From Novosphingobium marinum (lineage in GTDB: Bacteria; Pseudomonadota; Alphaproteobacteria; Sphingomonadales; Sphingomonadaceae): a stretch of DNA of 64,000 bases. The stretch spans positions 124,001-188,000 of the forward strand of contig NZ_JACBZF010000001.1 in assembly GCF_013408095.1 (NCBI RefSeq), read 5' to 3'. The position numbers and the translations under genes were made by a program. The notes under the pieces are model-generated. The model searched no databases, was not told where the DNA came from, and saw only the letters and a program-made list of their open reading frames with translations. Of the stretch, positions 54,208 through 62,811 are shown piece by piece; within the stretch, counting starts at the first letter, position 1; each line of letters opens with the position of its first letter.

Positions 54208-54984
54208 ATGGATACGATGTTCGACCTTCATGGAATGAAAGCCCTCGTTACCGGCGCATCGGGCGGGATCGGCTCGTCGATCGCGCGGGCGCTCGCCCGG
54301 CAGGGCGCAAGGCTGGCGGTGTCGGGCTCGAACTACGACAAGCTGCGCGTGTTCCGCGACGAACTCGACGAGCATACGCCGCAGCACCTGCAGGAAGAGG
54401 ATCACATCGCGATCAGGTGCGATCTCTCCAATGCCGACGATGTCGAGAAGCTCGTGCCGGCCGCGGTCGATTCGCTGGGCGGGATCGATATTCTCGTCAA
54501 CAACGCCGGGATCACTCGCGACAACGTGACGATGCGGATGAAGGACGAGGAATGGGATGCGGTGATGCGCATCAACCTCGAGGCCGCGTTCCGACTGATG
54601 CGCGCCTCGATGAAGCCGATGATGAAGGCACGCTTCGGCCGCATGATCACGATCACCAGCGTCGTCGGGGCGACCGGCAACCCCGGCCAGGCGAACTACG
54701 CGGCGGCCAAGGGCGGCCTCGTCGCCATGTCGAAGAGCATGGCGCAGGAACTGGCGAGCCGGAACGTGACGGTGAACTGCGTGGCGCCGGGGTTCATCCG
54801 CACCGCGATGACCGACGACCTGCCCGACGCCCAGAAGGAGGCGCTCAATTCGCGCATTCCGATGGGCCGCATGGGCGCAGGCGACGACGTGGCGGCAGCC
54901 GTGGTGTTCCTGGCAAGCCGCGAGGCTGGCTACGTCACCGGGCAGACCATCCACGTCAACGGCGGGATGGCCATGATCTCCTGA
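54208..54984 (+). CDS. fabG: 3-oxoacyl-ACP reductase
   Basis: FabG reduces 3-ketoacyl-ACP with NADPH. The 258-residue SDR has VTGASGGIGSSIARAL, VNNAGITRDN, the catalytic Ser in TITSVVGATGNPGQ and Tyr-x3-Lys in NYAAAKGGL. VTGQTIHVNGGMAM ends it. ATG 54208 with AAGGAG 12 bases up. Position after fabD supports the identity over other SDRs. Confidence 0.94.
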   Translation: MDTMFDLHGMKALVTGASGGIGSSIARALARQGARLAVSGSNYDKLRVFRDELDEHTPQHLQEEDHIAIRCDLSNADDVEKLVPAAVDSLGGIDILVNNAGITRDNVTMRMKDEEWDAVMRINLEAAFRLMRASMKPMMKARFGRMITITSVVGATGNPGQANYAAAKGGLVAMSKSMAQELASRNVTVNCVAPGFIRTAMTDDLPDAQKEALNSRIPMGRMGAGDDVAAAVVFLASREAGYVTGQTIHVNGGMAMIS

Positions 54985-55152
54985 CCGGACCGCGCGGGTC
55001 GCGCCCTGCGAATCCGCCATTTATCCCCAGAATCACGCCTTTGCGCGCGGTTGCGGCTTGCCCGCCGTGGTCTCCGCGTTAAGGAAGGTGGTCCTGACTT
55101 GCGAGGGAGGAGGCGAATCTCCCGTGCCGCCGAAGGGGGACAATAGAGCGTC

Positions 55153-56271
55153 ATGAAGGCCACCATCGAACGTGCAACGCTGCTGCGGTGCCTTTCCCAC
55201 GTGCAGTCGGTCGTTGAGCGGCGCAATACCATCCCGATTCTGTCGAACGTCCTGATCGAGGCTGCCGAAGGCGGCGCGCTCAAGGTCATGGCCACCGACC
55301 TCGACCTGCAGGTGGTCGAGACGATGAGCGCGGTTTCGGTCGAGAGCCCGGGTGCGATCACGGTTTCTGCGCATCTCCTCTTCGACATCGCGCGCAAGCT
55401 GCCCGATGGTTCGCAGGTCAGCCTGGAAACCGCCGACAACCGGATGGCGGTAAAGGCCGGGCGCAGCCGATTCTCGCTGCCTACGCTGCCGCGCGACGAC
55501 TTCCCGGTGATCGTCGAAGGCGAATTGCCGACGAGCTTCGAGGTGCCGGCTGCAACGCTGGCGCAGCTGATCGATCGCACGCGCTTCGCGATCTCGACCG
55601 AGGAGACGCGGTACTACCTGAACGGCATCTTCCTGCACGTTTCCGACGACGAACTTAAGGCGGCGGCGACCGATGGGCACAGGCTGGCGCGCTTCACGCT
55701 CGCCCGCCCGGAGGGCGCGGACGGCATGCCCGACGTGATCATCCCGCGCAAAGGCGTGGCCGAGCTTCGCAAGCTGCTCGAGGAATCGCTCGACACCCAT
55801 GTCGAGATCGACCTTTCGGCATCCAAGATACGCTTCACGCTTGGCGGAGAGAACGGCGTCGTCCTGACCAGCAAGCTGATCGACGGCACGTTTCCCGATT
55901 ACACGCGTGTCATCCCGACGGGGAACGACAAGCTGCTCAAGGTCGATCCGCGGTCCTTCTTCGAAGGCGTCGACCGCGTCGCGACGATCGCCACCGAAAA
56001 GACCCGTGCGGTCAAGATGGCCCTGGAAACCGACAAGGTCGTGCTGTCGGTAACGTCTCCGGACAACGGCACTGCCGCCGAGGAAGTGCCCGCGGCCTAT
56101 CAGTCCGACGGCTTCGAAATCGGCTTCAATGCCAACTACCTCAAGGACATCCTTGCCCAGGTGGAAGGCGATTCGGTGGAGATGCACCTCGCCGACGCAG
56201 GCGCGCCGACGCTCATCCGCCAGGACGAAAAGAGTCCCGCGCTCTACGTGCTGATGCCGATGCGCGTCTGA
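55153..56271 (+). CDS. dnaN: DNA polymerase III sliding clamp
   Basis: A 372-residue beta clamp with RATLLRCLSHVQSVVERRNTIPILSNVL, KAGRSRFSLPTLPRDDFP, FAISTEETRYYLNGIFLH, and the C-terminal PTLIRQDEKSPALYVLMPMRV, read in pieces. It tethers the polymerase to DNA. No dnaA or recF lies beside it, unlike E. coli. ATG 55153. It converges with the reductase gene. Confidence 0.97.
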   Translation: MKATIERATLLRCLSHVQSVVERRNTIPILSNVLIEAAEGGALKVMATDLDLQVVETMSAVSVESPGAITVSAHLLFDIARKLPDGSQVSLETADNRMAVKAGRSRFSLPTLPRDDFPVIVEGELPTSFEVPAATLAQLIDRTRFAISTEETRYYLNGIFLHVSDDELKAAATDGHRLARFTLARPEGADGMPDVIIPRKGVAELRKLLEESLDTHVEIDLSASKIRFTLGGENGVVLTSKLIDGTFPDYTRVIPTGNDKLLKVDPRSFFEGVDRVATIATEKTRAVKMALETDKVVLSVTSPDNGTAAEEVPAAYQSDGFEIGFNANYLKDILAQVEGDSVEMHLADAGAPTLIRQDEKSPALYVLMPMRV

Positions 56272-56290
56272 TCGGACGGGCGAAGGGGCC

Positions 56291-57601
56291 TCAGCCCTTC
56301 TTCGCCGCCGCGATCATGTGATCGACATGGACGAACTTCTCACGCGGGGAATCCTCGCGCGCGCGGCCCGTTTCGGCTTCCTCGATCCTCTTCCAGTCAT
56401 GGAATTCGACGACTGAAAGGTCGCGCTCGCTTGCCAGGGCGTCGAACCCGTCGGCCCCGCGCTTGCCGCCGCCTTCGCCGATGTCGCCGGCGATCATCTC
56501 GATTACCGAGAACCCGTCGGGCCGGTTGGTGCCGATCGTACCCGATGGGCCGCGCCGCGCCCACCCGACGCAGTAGAGCCCGCCGCCGATGCGGCCTTCC
56601 TCGTTGGCGAAGCGTCCGCCGGCTTCGTCGTAGGGCACCCCCTCGATGGGCGAGGTCTGGTATCCGATACACGCGACGAGCAGGCCCGCCGGGATCGTGT
56701 AGGTCTCGCCGGTGCCGACCGCGCGCCCGTTCTCCAGCCTCGTGCGCTCGACGACCACGCCCGATATGCGGTCGTCGCCCTCGATCGCCCGGGGCGATGC
56801 GAAGAAGTCGAATTCGATCCTGAGCGGCTTTCCGGCGCGTTCATCGTCCGGCAGCCCGGCGTAGGTGCGAAGGTGGTTCACCGACTTTCGCTGTCCGGGA
56901 TCGAGGGCGTCGTCCTCCGCTTCGGGCGGCAGGTCGGCGGCCTCCACCACGGGAGTGGCGCGGTCGAGTTTGCCGAGTTCACCCAGTTCCTTGGGTGTCA
57001 TGGCGATCTGGTGGGGGCCGCGCCGGCCGAGGATCACGATGCGCTCCAGCTTCGAGGTGTCGAGCACCTCAAGTGCATGCGTCACGATGTCGGACCCGGC
57101 GAACTCCTCGCGGGTCTTGGCAAGGATACGCGCCACGTCGAGCGCGACGTTGCCGTTGCCGACGATCACCGCGGTGTCGTGCGAGAGGTCCGGATCGAGC
57201 GTCGCGAAATTCGGGTGGCCGTTGTACCAGCCGACGAACGCCGCGCTGCCGTACACGTTTGCAAGGTCCTCACCCTCGAGGCCCAGCTTGCGGTCGTGCG
57301 GCGCGCCGGTGGCAAGGACGACCGCGTCGTAAAGGCCGGTCAGTTCGGCGACGGAGACATGTTCGCCGACCAGCACGTTGCCGAGGAACCGCACGTTGTC
57401 GGAAAGCGCGGTCGCCTCGTAACGGCGCGACACGTTCTTGATCGACTGGTGATCGGGCGCCACGCCGGTGCGGATCAGGCCATAGGGGACGGGCAGGCAA
57501 TCGAAGATATCGACATGAACGTCCTCACCCCACTGCTTGAGCGCCGCCTCTGCGGTGTAGTAGCCGGCGGGACCCGAACCGATGATTGCGATTTGCCTCA
57601 C
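56291..57601 (-). CDS. fpr: Ferredoxin-NADP reductase (adrenodoxin-reductase type)
   Basis: A 436-residue FAD/NADPH enzyme of the FprA/adrenodoxin reductase type. AIIGSGPAGYYTAEA binds FAD, PVPYGLIRTGVAPDH follows, VIVGNGNVALDVAR binds NADP, LGRRGPHQIAMTPKEL and VGWARRGPSGTIGTNR are family marks. It passes electrons between NADPH and ferredoxin. GTG 57601 has AGAGGA six bases upstream; the longer ATG frame adds 13 basic residues. Confidence 0.9.
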   Translation of the reverse strand: MRQIAIIGSGPAGYYTAEAALKQWGEDVHVDIFDCLPVPYGLIRTGVAPDHQSIKNVSRRYEATALSDNVRFLGNVLVGEHVSVAELTGLYDAVVLATGAPHDRKLGLEGEDLANVYGSAAFVGWYNGHPNFATLDPDLSHDTAVIVGNGNVALDVARILAKTREEFAGSDIVTHALEVLDTSKLERIVILGRRGPHQIAMTPKELGELGKLDRATPVVEAADLPPEAEDDALDPGQRKSVNHLRTYAGLPDDERAGKPLRIEFDFFASPRAIEGDDRISGVVVERTRLENGRAVGTGETYTIPAGLLVACIGYQTSPIEGVPYDEAGGRFANEEGRIGGGLYCVGWARRGPSGTIGTNRPDGFSVIEMIAGDIGEGGGKRGADGFDALASERDLSVVEFHDWKRIEEAETGRAREDSPREKFVHVDHMIAAAKKG

Positions 57602-57784
57602 GCGCTTCCTCTCTCGATTGCCATTGCGGACGCCGATCAAGCGTTCCGGAGCGTAGGGTTAAGCCTAGACGACGCGCGGCGGCAAGCAACCGGTTGGCAT
57701 TGCACGTGGATCGATCTCGTTCGGGAGCCTCGTAAATCGGCATGCTTAACCGTTTCGCAAGCGCCGCTGTTGCATCTGGAGCGC

Positions 57785-60454
57785 ATGACGCGCAGCGAAA
57801 ACCGGGACGCGGGCACGGTGCCCGCACGCCGTGATGATCACGTGCGACCTCCGAATGCGTCCGCTGCAATGAGAAAAGCGCGGCCCGGCAAGGGCGGCGT
57901 CCAGGCGGAAAAGCACTACCTGCTCGACCCGCTCTGGTCATGGGTTGCGGTCGCAATGGCGGCCTTGCTGGTGCTGGCGGGGAGCATCTCGTGGAGCCTT
58001 CCCAGCATCCTTTCGCTCTGCATCGCGGCACTGGCGATCGGCATCGTGTCGTCGGCAAGATGGTTCGTCGCACTCGAGAAGCGCTTCGACAGCGACTCGT
58101 GGGAACGCTTTCCCGTCCTTGCGGGAGCCGTGGGGCTCCCGATGGCGCTTTACGGGTTTGCGGTCGCGCGCTGGACGTACCGATTGCCATCGCTGGAATG
58201 GGACCTGTCGGTAGCCATCCTCGTCCTGGTCGGACTTTGCGTAACCGCGGCACTGAACGGCAGGCTTCCCTCGATCCTGTCCGCCCAGTTGTCGCTGTGG
58301 CTGGGAGCATCGTTCTTCGGCGGGAACATCGTTACCTCGCTGCTGCTCCTGTCTGGCTTTGCTGCCACCATGTGGTTCTCCGTCATCCAGACCCGCAATG
58401 CGATCGCCGATGCTGCGCGGCAGTCCGAACTCTTGCATGCCCAGCGCCGCGCCGAGGAACTGCTTCGCGAGTACGAGACCACGGGGCAGGGCTGGTTCTG
58501 GGAGACAGACCGCCGGGGCTCGATAACCTATGTGTCCCCGACCGTATGCCGCACCCTCGGCCGCAAGGCGTCGTCGCTGCTGGGTCGGCCGCTGACCGAC
58601 CTGTTCATCCTCGAGGCCAATGAGAACGAGAGCGAACGGACCCTGACGTTCCACTTGTCGACGCGTTCGTCGTTCCAGGACCTGGCCGTACGGGCTGCCA
58701 CCGACACGGAAGAGCGCTGGTGGTCGATCACCGGACGCCCGGTGCACGACGAATACAAGAACTTTCTCGGCTTCCGCGGTTCGGGTTCGGACCTGACCGA
58801 AAAGCGGCGCTCGCAGGAACATGCATCGCGCCTTGCGCACTACGATTCGCTTACCGGCCTTGCGAACCGGTTCCAGATGTCCGAAATGCTCGCCAAGATC
58901 CTCAATGCACCAAGGCTGGAGCAGCGTTCCTGCGCGATATTCCTGCTCGACCTAGATCGCTTCAAGCAAGTCAACGATACGCTGGGTCACCCCGCAGGCG
59001 ACGCTCTGCTCAAGCAGGTTTCCCAGCGCCTCCAGACCACGGTCGGCGAAGAGGGAAGGGTCGGCAGGCTCGGAGGTGACGAGTTCAAGGTCATCTTGCC
59101 GGGCAAGATCGCGCACGACCATCTGTCGCACATTGCCACGCGCATCATCGAGAGCCTTTCGCATCCCTATTCGATCGAGGGGCACCGGGTAAGCATCGGA
59201 GCGTCGCTCGGCATCGCTTTGTGCCCTGAAAACGGAACGACCTCCGAAGACCTCATCCGCAATGCCGACCTGGCGCTCTACGCAGCCAAGGACGGGGGAA
59301 GGGGGCGTCACCACTTCTATGCCGAGGACTTGCACAGCGAGGCGGAGGAACGACGCCAGCTCGAACAGGACCTTCAGGATGCGCTCGCAACCGGTGGCCT
59401 CGAATTGCACTACCAGCCGGTGGTCAAGACCAGGACCGAAGTGATTACCGGTTTCGAGGCGCTGCTCAGGTGGAACCACCCCCGCCTCGGACCGCTATCT
59501 CCGGCCAAGTTCGTCCCGATTGCGGAAGACGCGGGACTGATAACGCAGATCGGCGAATGGGCCTTACGGACTGCCTGCAGCGATCTTGCCCGCTGGCCCG
59601 AGAGTGTCCGGGTCGCGGTGAACGTATCGCCGCTGCAATTCGCCAATCCGGCCCTGCCGTCGGTAGTGACGAACGCGCTTGCCGCCTCGCAGGTGAACCC
59701 CGACCGGCTCGAACTTGAGATCACCGAAAGCGTCTTCCTCGACGACAACCATTCGACTGAGGCGATGTTCGCGGCGCTGAAGCGCGTCGGCGTCAGGCTC
59801 GCGCTCGACGATTTCGGCACCGGCTATTCGTCGCTCGGCTATCTCAAGAAGGCGCCATTCGACAAGATCAAGATCGATCAGGGCTTCGTGCGCGGGGCAA
59901 CGATCAAGGGGAGCCGGAACGGGGCGATCATCGCATCCATAGTCAGCCTCGCCGAGTCTCTCGACATGGAGACCACTGCCGAAGGCGTGGAAACCTTCGA
60001 CGAGCTGGAACTGGTTCGTGCGCTCGGTTGCAGCCATGTCCAGGGCTATATCTACGAGCGCCCGATGAGCGGCGAAAAGGCGACCGAGCGCCTTTCCGAA
60101 GGGCTCGTTGCCGAAGCTCGCGGTCCGAAGTCGGCGCGAGCACCGCGTCAGACGATGCTTCGCAAGGTCCTGCTCGAGCATCGCGGTCAGCGCTACAACG
60201 GCACGATCCGCAACATTTCCGAAAGCGGGGCAATGGTCGAGGGCCTGTGGAACGTGCCCGTCGGGACCGTTTTCAACGTTCATCTGTCCAAGGGATACCA
60301 GGCCGAGGCCGTGACGCGCTGGTGCAAGGACGACCGGCTCGGGCTCGAATTCAGGACTCCGCTGGAACTCGACACGACCGGTGCCGTCTCGTTCGCTTCC
60401 CGGACGCGGGTGGTGGGCAGGGAAGAGGCACCTGTCATGCGCAAGGCCGGCTGA
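57785..60454 (+). CDS. Membrane PAS-GGDEF-EAL-PilZ protein (both catalytic motifs intact)
   Basis: An 889-residue c-di-GMP protein. About residues 50-205 are membrane helices. A PAS domain (QGWFWETDRRGSITYVSP, near 234), GGDEF (GRLGGDEF, near 427), EAL (FEALLRW, near 557; VNVSPLQF; LELEITES; LDDFGTGYSSL; KIDQ; AEGVE; QGYIYERP) and a C-terminal PilZ domain (RNISESG, near 809) follow. No RxxD I-site precedes GGDEF. In PilZ the expected RxxxR reads Q-TML-R. ATG 57785 has GGAG just ahead. Confidence 0.9.
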   Translation: MTRSENRDAGTVPARRDDHVRPPNASAAMRKARPGKGGVQAEKHYLLDPLWSWVAVAMAALLVLAGSISWSLPSILSLCIAALAIGIVSSARWFVALEKRFDSDSWERFPVLAGAVGLPMALYGFAVARWTYRLPSLEWDLSVAILVLVGLCVTAALNGRLPSILSAQLSLWLGASFFGGNIVTSLLLLSGFAATMWFSVIQTRNAIADAARQSELLHAQRRAEELLREYETTGQGWFWETDRRGSITYVSPTVCRTLGRKASSLLGRPLTDLFILEANENESERTLTFHLSTRSSFQDLAVRAATDTEERWWSITGRPVHDEYKNFLGFRGSGSDLTEKRRSQEHASRLAHYDSLTGLANRFQMSEMLAKILNAPRLEQRSCAIFLLDLDRFKQVNDTLGHPAGDALLKQVSQRLQTTVGEEGRVGRLGGDEFKVILPGKIAHDHLSHIATRIIESLSHPYSIEGHRVSIGASLGIALCPENGTTSEDLIRNADLALYAAKDGGRGRHHFYAEDLHSEAEERRQLEQDLQDALATGGLELHYQPVVKTRTEVITGFEALLRWNHPRLGPLSPAKFVPIAEDAGLITQIGEWALRTACSDLARWPESVRVAVNVSPLQFANPALPSVVTNALAASQVNPDRLELEITESVFLDDNHSTEAMFAALKRVGVRLALDDFGTGYSSLGYLKKAPFDKIKIDQGFVRGATIKGSRNGAIIASIVSLAESLDMETTAEGVETFDELELVRALGCSHVQGYIYERPMSGEKATERLSEGLVAEARGPKSARAPRQTMLRKVLLEHRGQRYNGTIRNISESGAMVEGLWNVPVGTVFNVHLSKGYQAEAVTRWCKDDRLGLEFRTPLELDTTGAVSFASRTRVVGREEAPVMRKAG

Positions 60455-60478
60455 TCGCACCGAAAACCGAAATTCCGG

Positions 60479-60493
60479 CTAACCCTTAGTTAA
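60479..60493. promoter_or_regulatory. CtrA-like site ahead of the second GGDEF gene
   Basis: CTAA-N7-TTAA (60479-60493) differs by one base from the CtrA consensus TTAA-N7-TTAA known in Caulobacter and other alphaproteobacteria. It lies about 85-100 bases ahead of the start of the second protein, inside a short AT-rich region after the first gene. Confidence 0.38.
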
Positions 60494-60576
60494 CCGTAAA
60501 CCTCATTCGGTTACTGCGTTCACATTGTAACACATGGCGATGGGTAGAAGCGTTGATTCCGGGCGGCAACAAGGGA

Positions 60577-62736
60577 ATGGCGAGGGTGCGCGGCCTTTGG
60601 GGCAAAGGTCACGCAACGCCGCCTGCGTCCCGCGCGTCCGTTTCGGAGGACGAAGCGGGTCTCGCCACCTTGCTGCTGCGCGATTTCGAGAAGGCTGGCC
60701 TGTCCTGGTTCTGGGCAACCGACAGGGACGGCAAGCTCGAATACATCTCCGAATGCGTCGTCGAAGCGCTGGACACCGATCGCAAACGCTTGCTCGGTCG
60801 GCCACTGACCGAGCTCTTCGAACTGGACAACAAGGAAAGCGAACGCACGCTTCCCCTCATCCTGAATGGTCACAAGACTTTCAGCGACGTTCTCGTGCAA
60901 CCGAGCGACTGCGAGGGAACGCATTACTGGACAATATCGGGTCGCCCGCAATTCGATGAGGATGGCAATTTCGCCGGCTACCTCGGGAACGGTGCCGATA
61001 TCACCGAACGTTGCAAGTCCGAGCGGGAAACCTCGCGCCTCGCCATGAGCGACCCGCTGACCGGCCTGCCCAATCGCAGGACCCTCGAGGAAACGCTTGC
61101 GCGGGCCATCGGGCCCGTTTCGCAGGCGATGCGGTCTTGCGCGGTGATCATGATGGACCTCGATCGCTTCAAGCAGGTCAACGACACGCTGGGGCACCCG
61201 GCAGGCGACGAATTGCTTCGGCAGGTCGCCGACCGCCTGCGCCCGCTCTTCGAGGATTGCGGCCAGCTCGGTCGTCTTGGCGGAGACGAATTCCAGGCCG
61301 TCCTTCCGAGCCTGGAAGATCGCGGGGAACTTGCGGAGCTTGCGCGGAAAATGATCGCGATCGTCTCGCAACCGTTTTCCATAGGCGGGGGGCGGTGCCT
61401 GATCGGCGCGTCGGTCGGGATCACGGTTGCGCCGCATGACGGATCGACTGTCGAGGAAATAACGGAGAACGCCGATATCGCGCTTTACGCCGCCAAGGCG
61501 GGAGGGCGTGGCCGCTACCGCTTCTACACGAGCGACCTGAAAGAGGAAAACCAGCGAAGGAGGCAACTCGAAGTCGACCTTCGGCGCGCACTTGACGACG
61601 ATGAGATGGAATTGGTTTACGAACCGGTCATCGAAGTGGCGTCCAACCGCGTGATCGCTCTCGAAACGGACCTCGTCTGGAAGCACCGGGAATTCGGGAT
61701 CGTTCCGCGCGAGCTCTTCCGATCACTGGCCGCGAAGACCGGCCTCGAGAAGAACCTGACAGCCTGGTCGCTACGACAGGCGTGCGCGGATGCCGTACTT
61801 TGGCCGGGGCTGGTAAAGGTCACCGTGCGGGTCTGTTCCAACATGTTCGCCGAAAAGGAATTTCCTTCCGTTGTCGCGCAGGCGCTCACCAATGCCGAAC
61901 TCGCCCCTGAAAGATTGCAGCTGAAGCTCGCAGAAGCTGCCGTCGTCGACGCCGGTGCCCTTGCGAAGGACCACTTCAATGCCCTGAAGCTGCTGGGCGT
62001 TCGCCTGATCCTCGAGGATTTCGGGACCGGCTTTTCCTCGTTCCGGAATCTGTGCGAACTACCCTTCGACGAACTGAAAATCGACGACAGCTTCATTCGC
62101 AGTTGCTGCGAGGAAGAGAGCCGGACGGTTCCGGTCATCAAGGCGATGACCGACCTCGCCAGGGCGTTGGGGCTGACCACGATCGCCGAGGGGGTGGCGG
62201 CGCATGATGAACTCGACCTCCTGAAGGAGCGCAATGTCGATAGCATTCAGGGGCCGATCTATTCGGATCCCATGCCGTCGGCCGATGTCCTCGATGCCCT
62301 TGCGAGCGGCGTGTGGACGATCGAGCCGTCCGGGCCGGCGCGCTACCGCGAAGAGCGCCGGACCGTGTTGCGCAAGGCGGGCGTCATCCACGAGGACTAT
62401 CGCTACGTCGTCACCATGCGCAACCTGTCGCGCACCGGGTGTCTGATCGAGGGGTTGCTCGACGTGCCCGTCGGCACCGAATTCGTCGTCGACTTCGGAG
62501 AGGGCGAGGTGGCTGTTGCAAGCGTCCGCCGCTCGGCGGGATCGATGCAGGGGCTCGAGTTCGAGCTTCCCCTCGTTGATGACGGCGCCGGGGGCCTCGT
62601 CACCCGCAACCGCCTGTCGAAGGAAGCGCTGGCATCCGCGGGCCTTTCCGGCGAGGGCCAGCGCGGCCTCGGCTCTCCGAAGTTCGCGGAAGTCGGCTCC
62701 ACCCTGCACAAGCCGGCGAAGCGAGGTGATGGCTGA
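60577..62736 (+). CDS. PAS-GGDEF-EAL-PilZ protein with degraded EAL
   Basis: A 719-residue cytoplasmic paralogue of the preceding gene, without the membrane region. PAS (SWFWATDRDGKLEYISE) and GGDEF (GRLGGDEF, near residue 231) look intact. In the EAL part EALLRW reads ETDLVW, VNVS reads VRVC, LEITES reads LKLAEA, LDDFGTG reads LEDFGTG, and AEGVE reads AEGVA; phosphodiesterase activity is doubtful. PilZ has RTVLR and RNLSRTG, a good RxxxR...NxSxxG set. A TTG at 60553 would add eight residues; the ATG at 60577 is chosen with moderate confidence. Confidence 0.86.
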   Translation: MARVRGLWGKGHATPPASRASVSEDEAGLATLLLRDFEKAGLSWFWATDRDGKLEYISECVVEALDTDRKRLLGRPLTELFELDNKESERTLPLILNGHKTFSDVLVQPSDCEGTHYWTISGRPQFDEDGNFAGYLGNGADITERCKSERETSRLAMSDPLTGLPNRRTLEETLARAIGPVSQAMRSCAVIMMDLDRFKQVNDTLGHPAGDELLRQVADRLRPLFEDCGQLGRLGGDEFQAVLPSLEDRGELAELARKMIAIVSQPFSIGGGRCLIGASVGITVAPHDGSTVEEITENADIALYAAKAGGRGRYRFYTSDLKEENQRRRQLEVDLRRALDDDEMELVYEPVIEVASNRVIALETDLVWKHREFGIVPRELFRSLAAKTGLEKNLTAWSLRQACADAVLWPGLVKVTVRVCSNMFAEKEFPSVVAQALTNAELAPERLQLKLAEAAVVDAGALAKDHFNALKLLGVRLILEDFGTGFSSFRNLCELPFDELKIDDSFIRSCCEEESRTVPVIKAMTDLARALGLTTIAEGVAAHDELDLLKERNVDSIQGPIYSDPMPSADVLDALASGVWTIEPSGPARYREERRTVLRKAGVIHEDYRYVVTMRNLSRTGCLIEGLLDVPVGTEFVVDFGEGEVAVASVRRSAGSMQGLEFELPLVDDGAGGLVTRNRLSKEALASAGLSGEGQRGLGSPKFAEVGSTLHKPAKRGDG

Positions 62737-62811
62737 CAGGCTTGCAATGTGTAGCTAAAGGGCAGGGGACAGCGCCCGGTGCGCTCCTTTCCTTCCGACA
62801 AGCTGCAGTAG

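Noticed and set aside
55021..55029. TTATCCCCA near dnaN as a DnaA box or origin
   Set aside because: It is a single near-match with no cluster, AT-rich unwinding region or dnaA gene.
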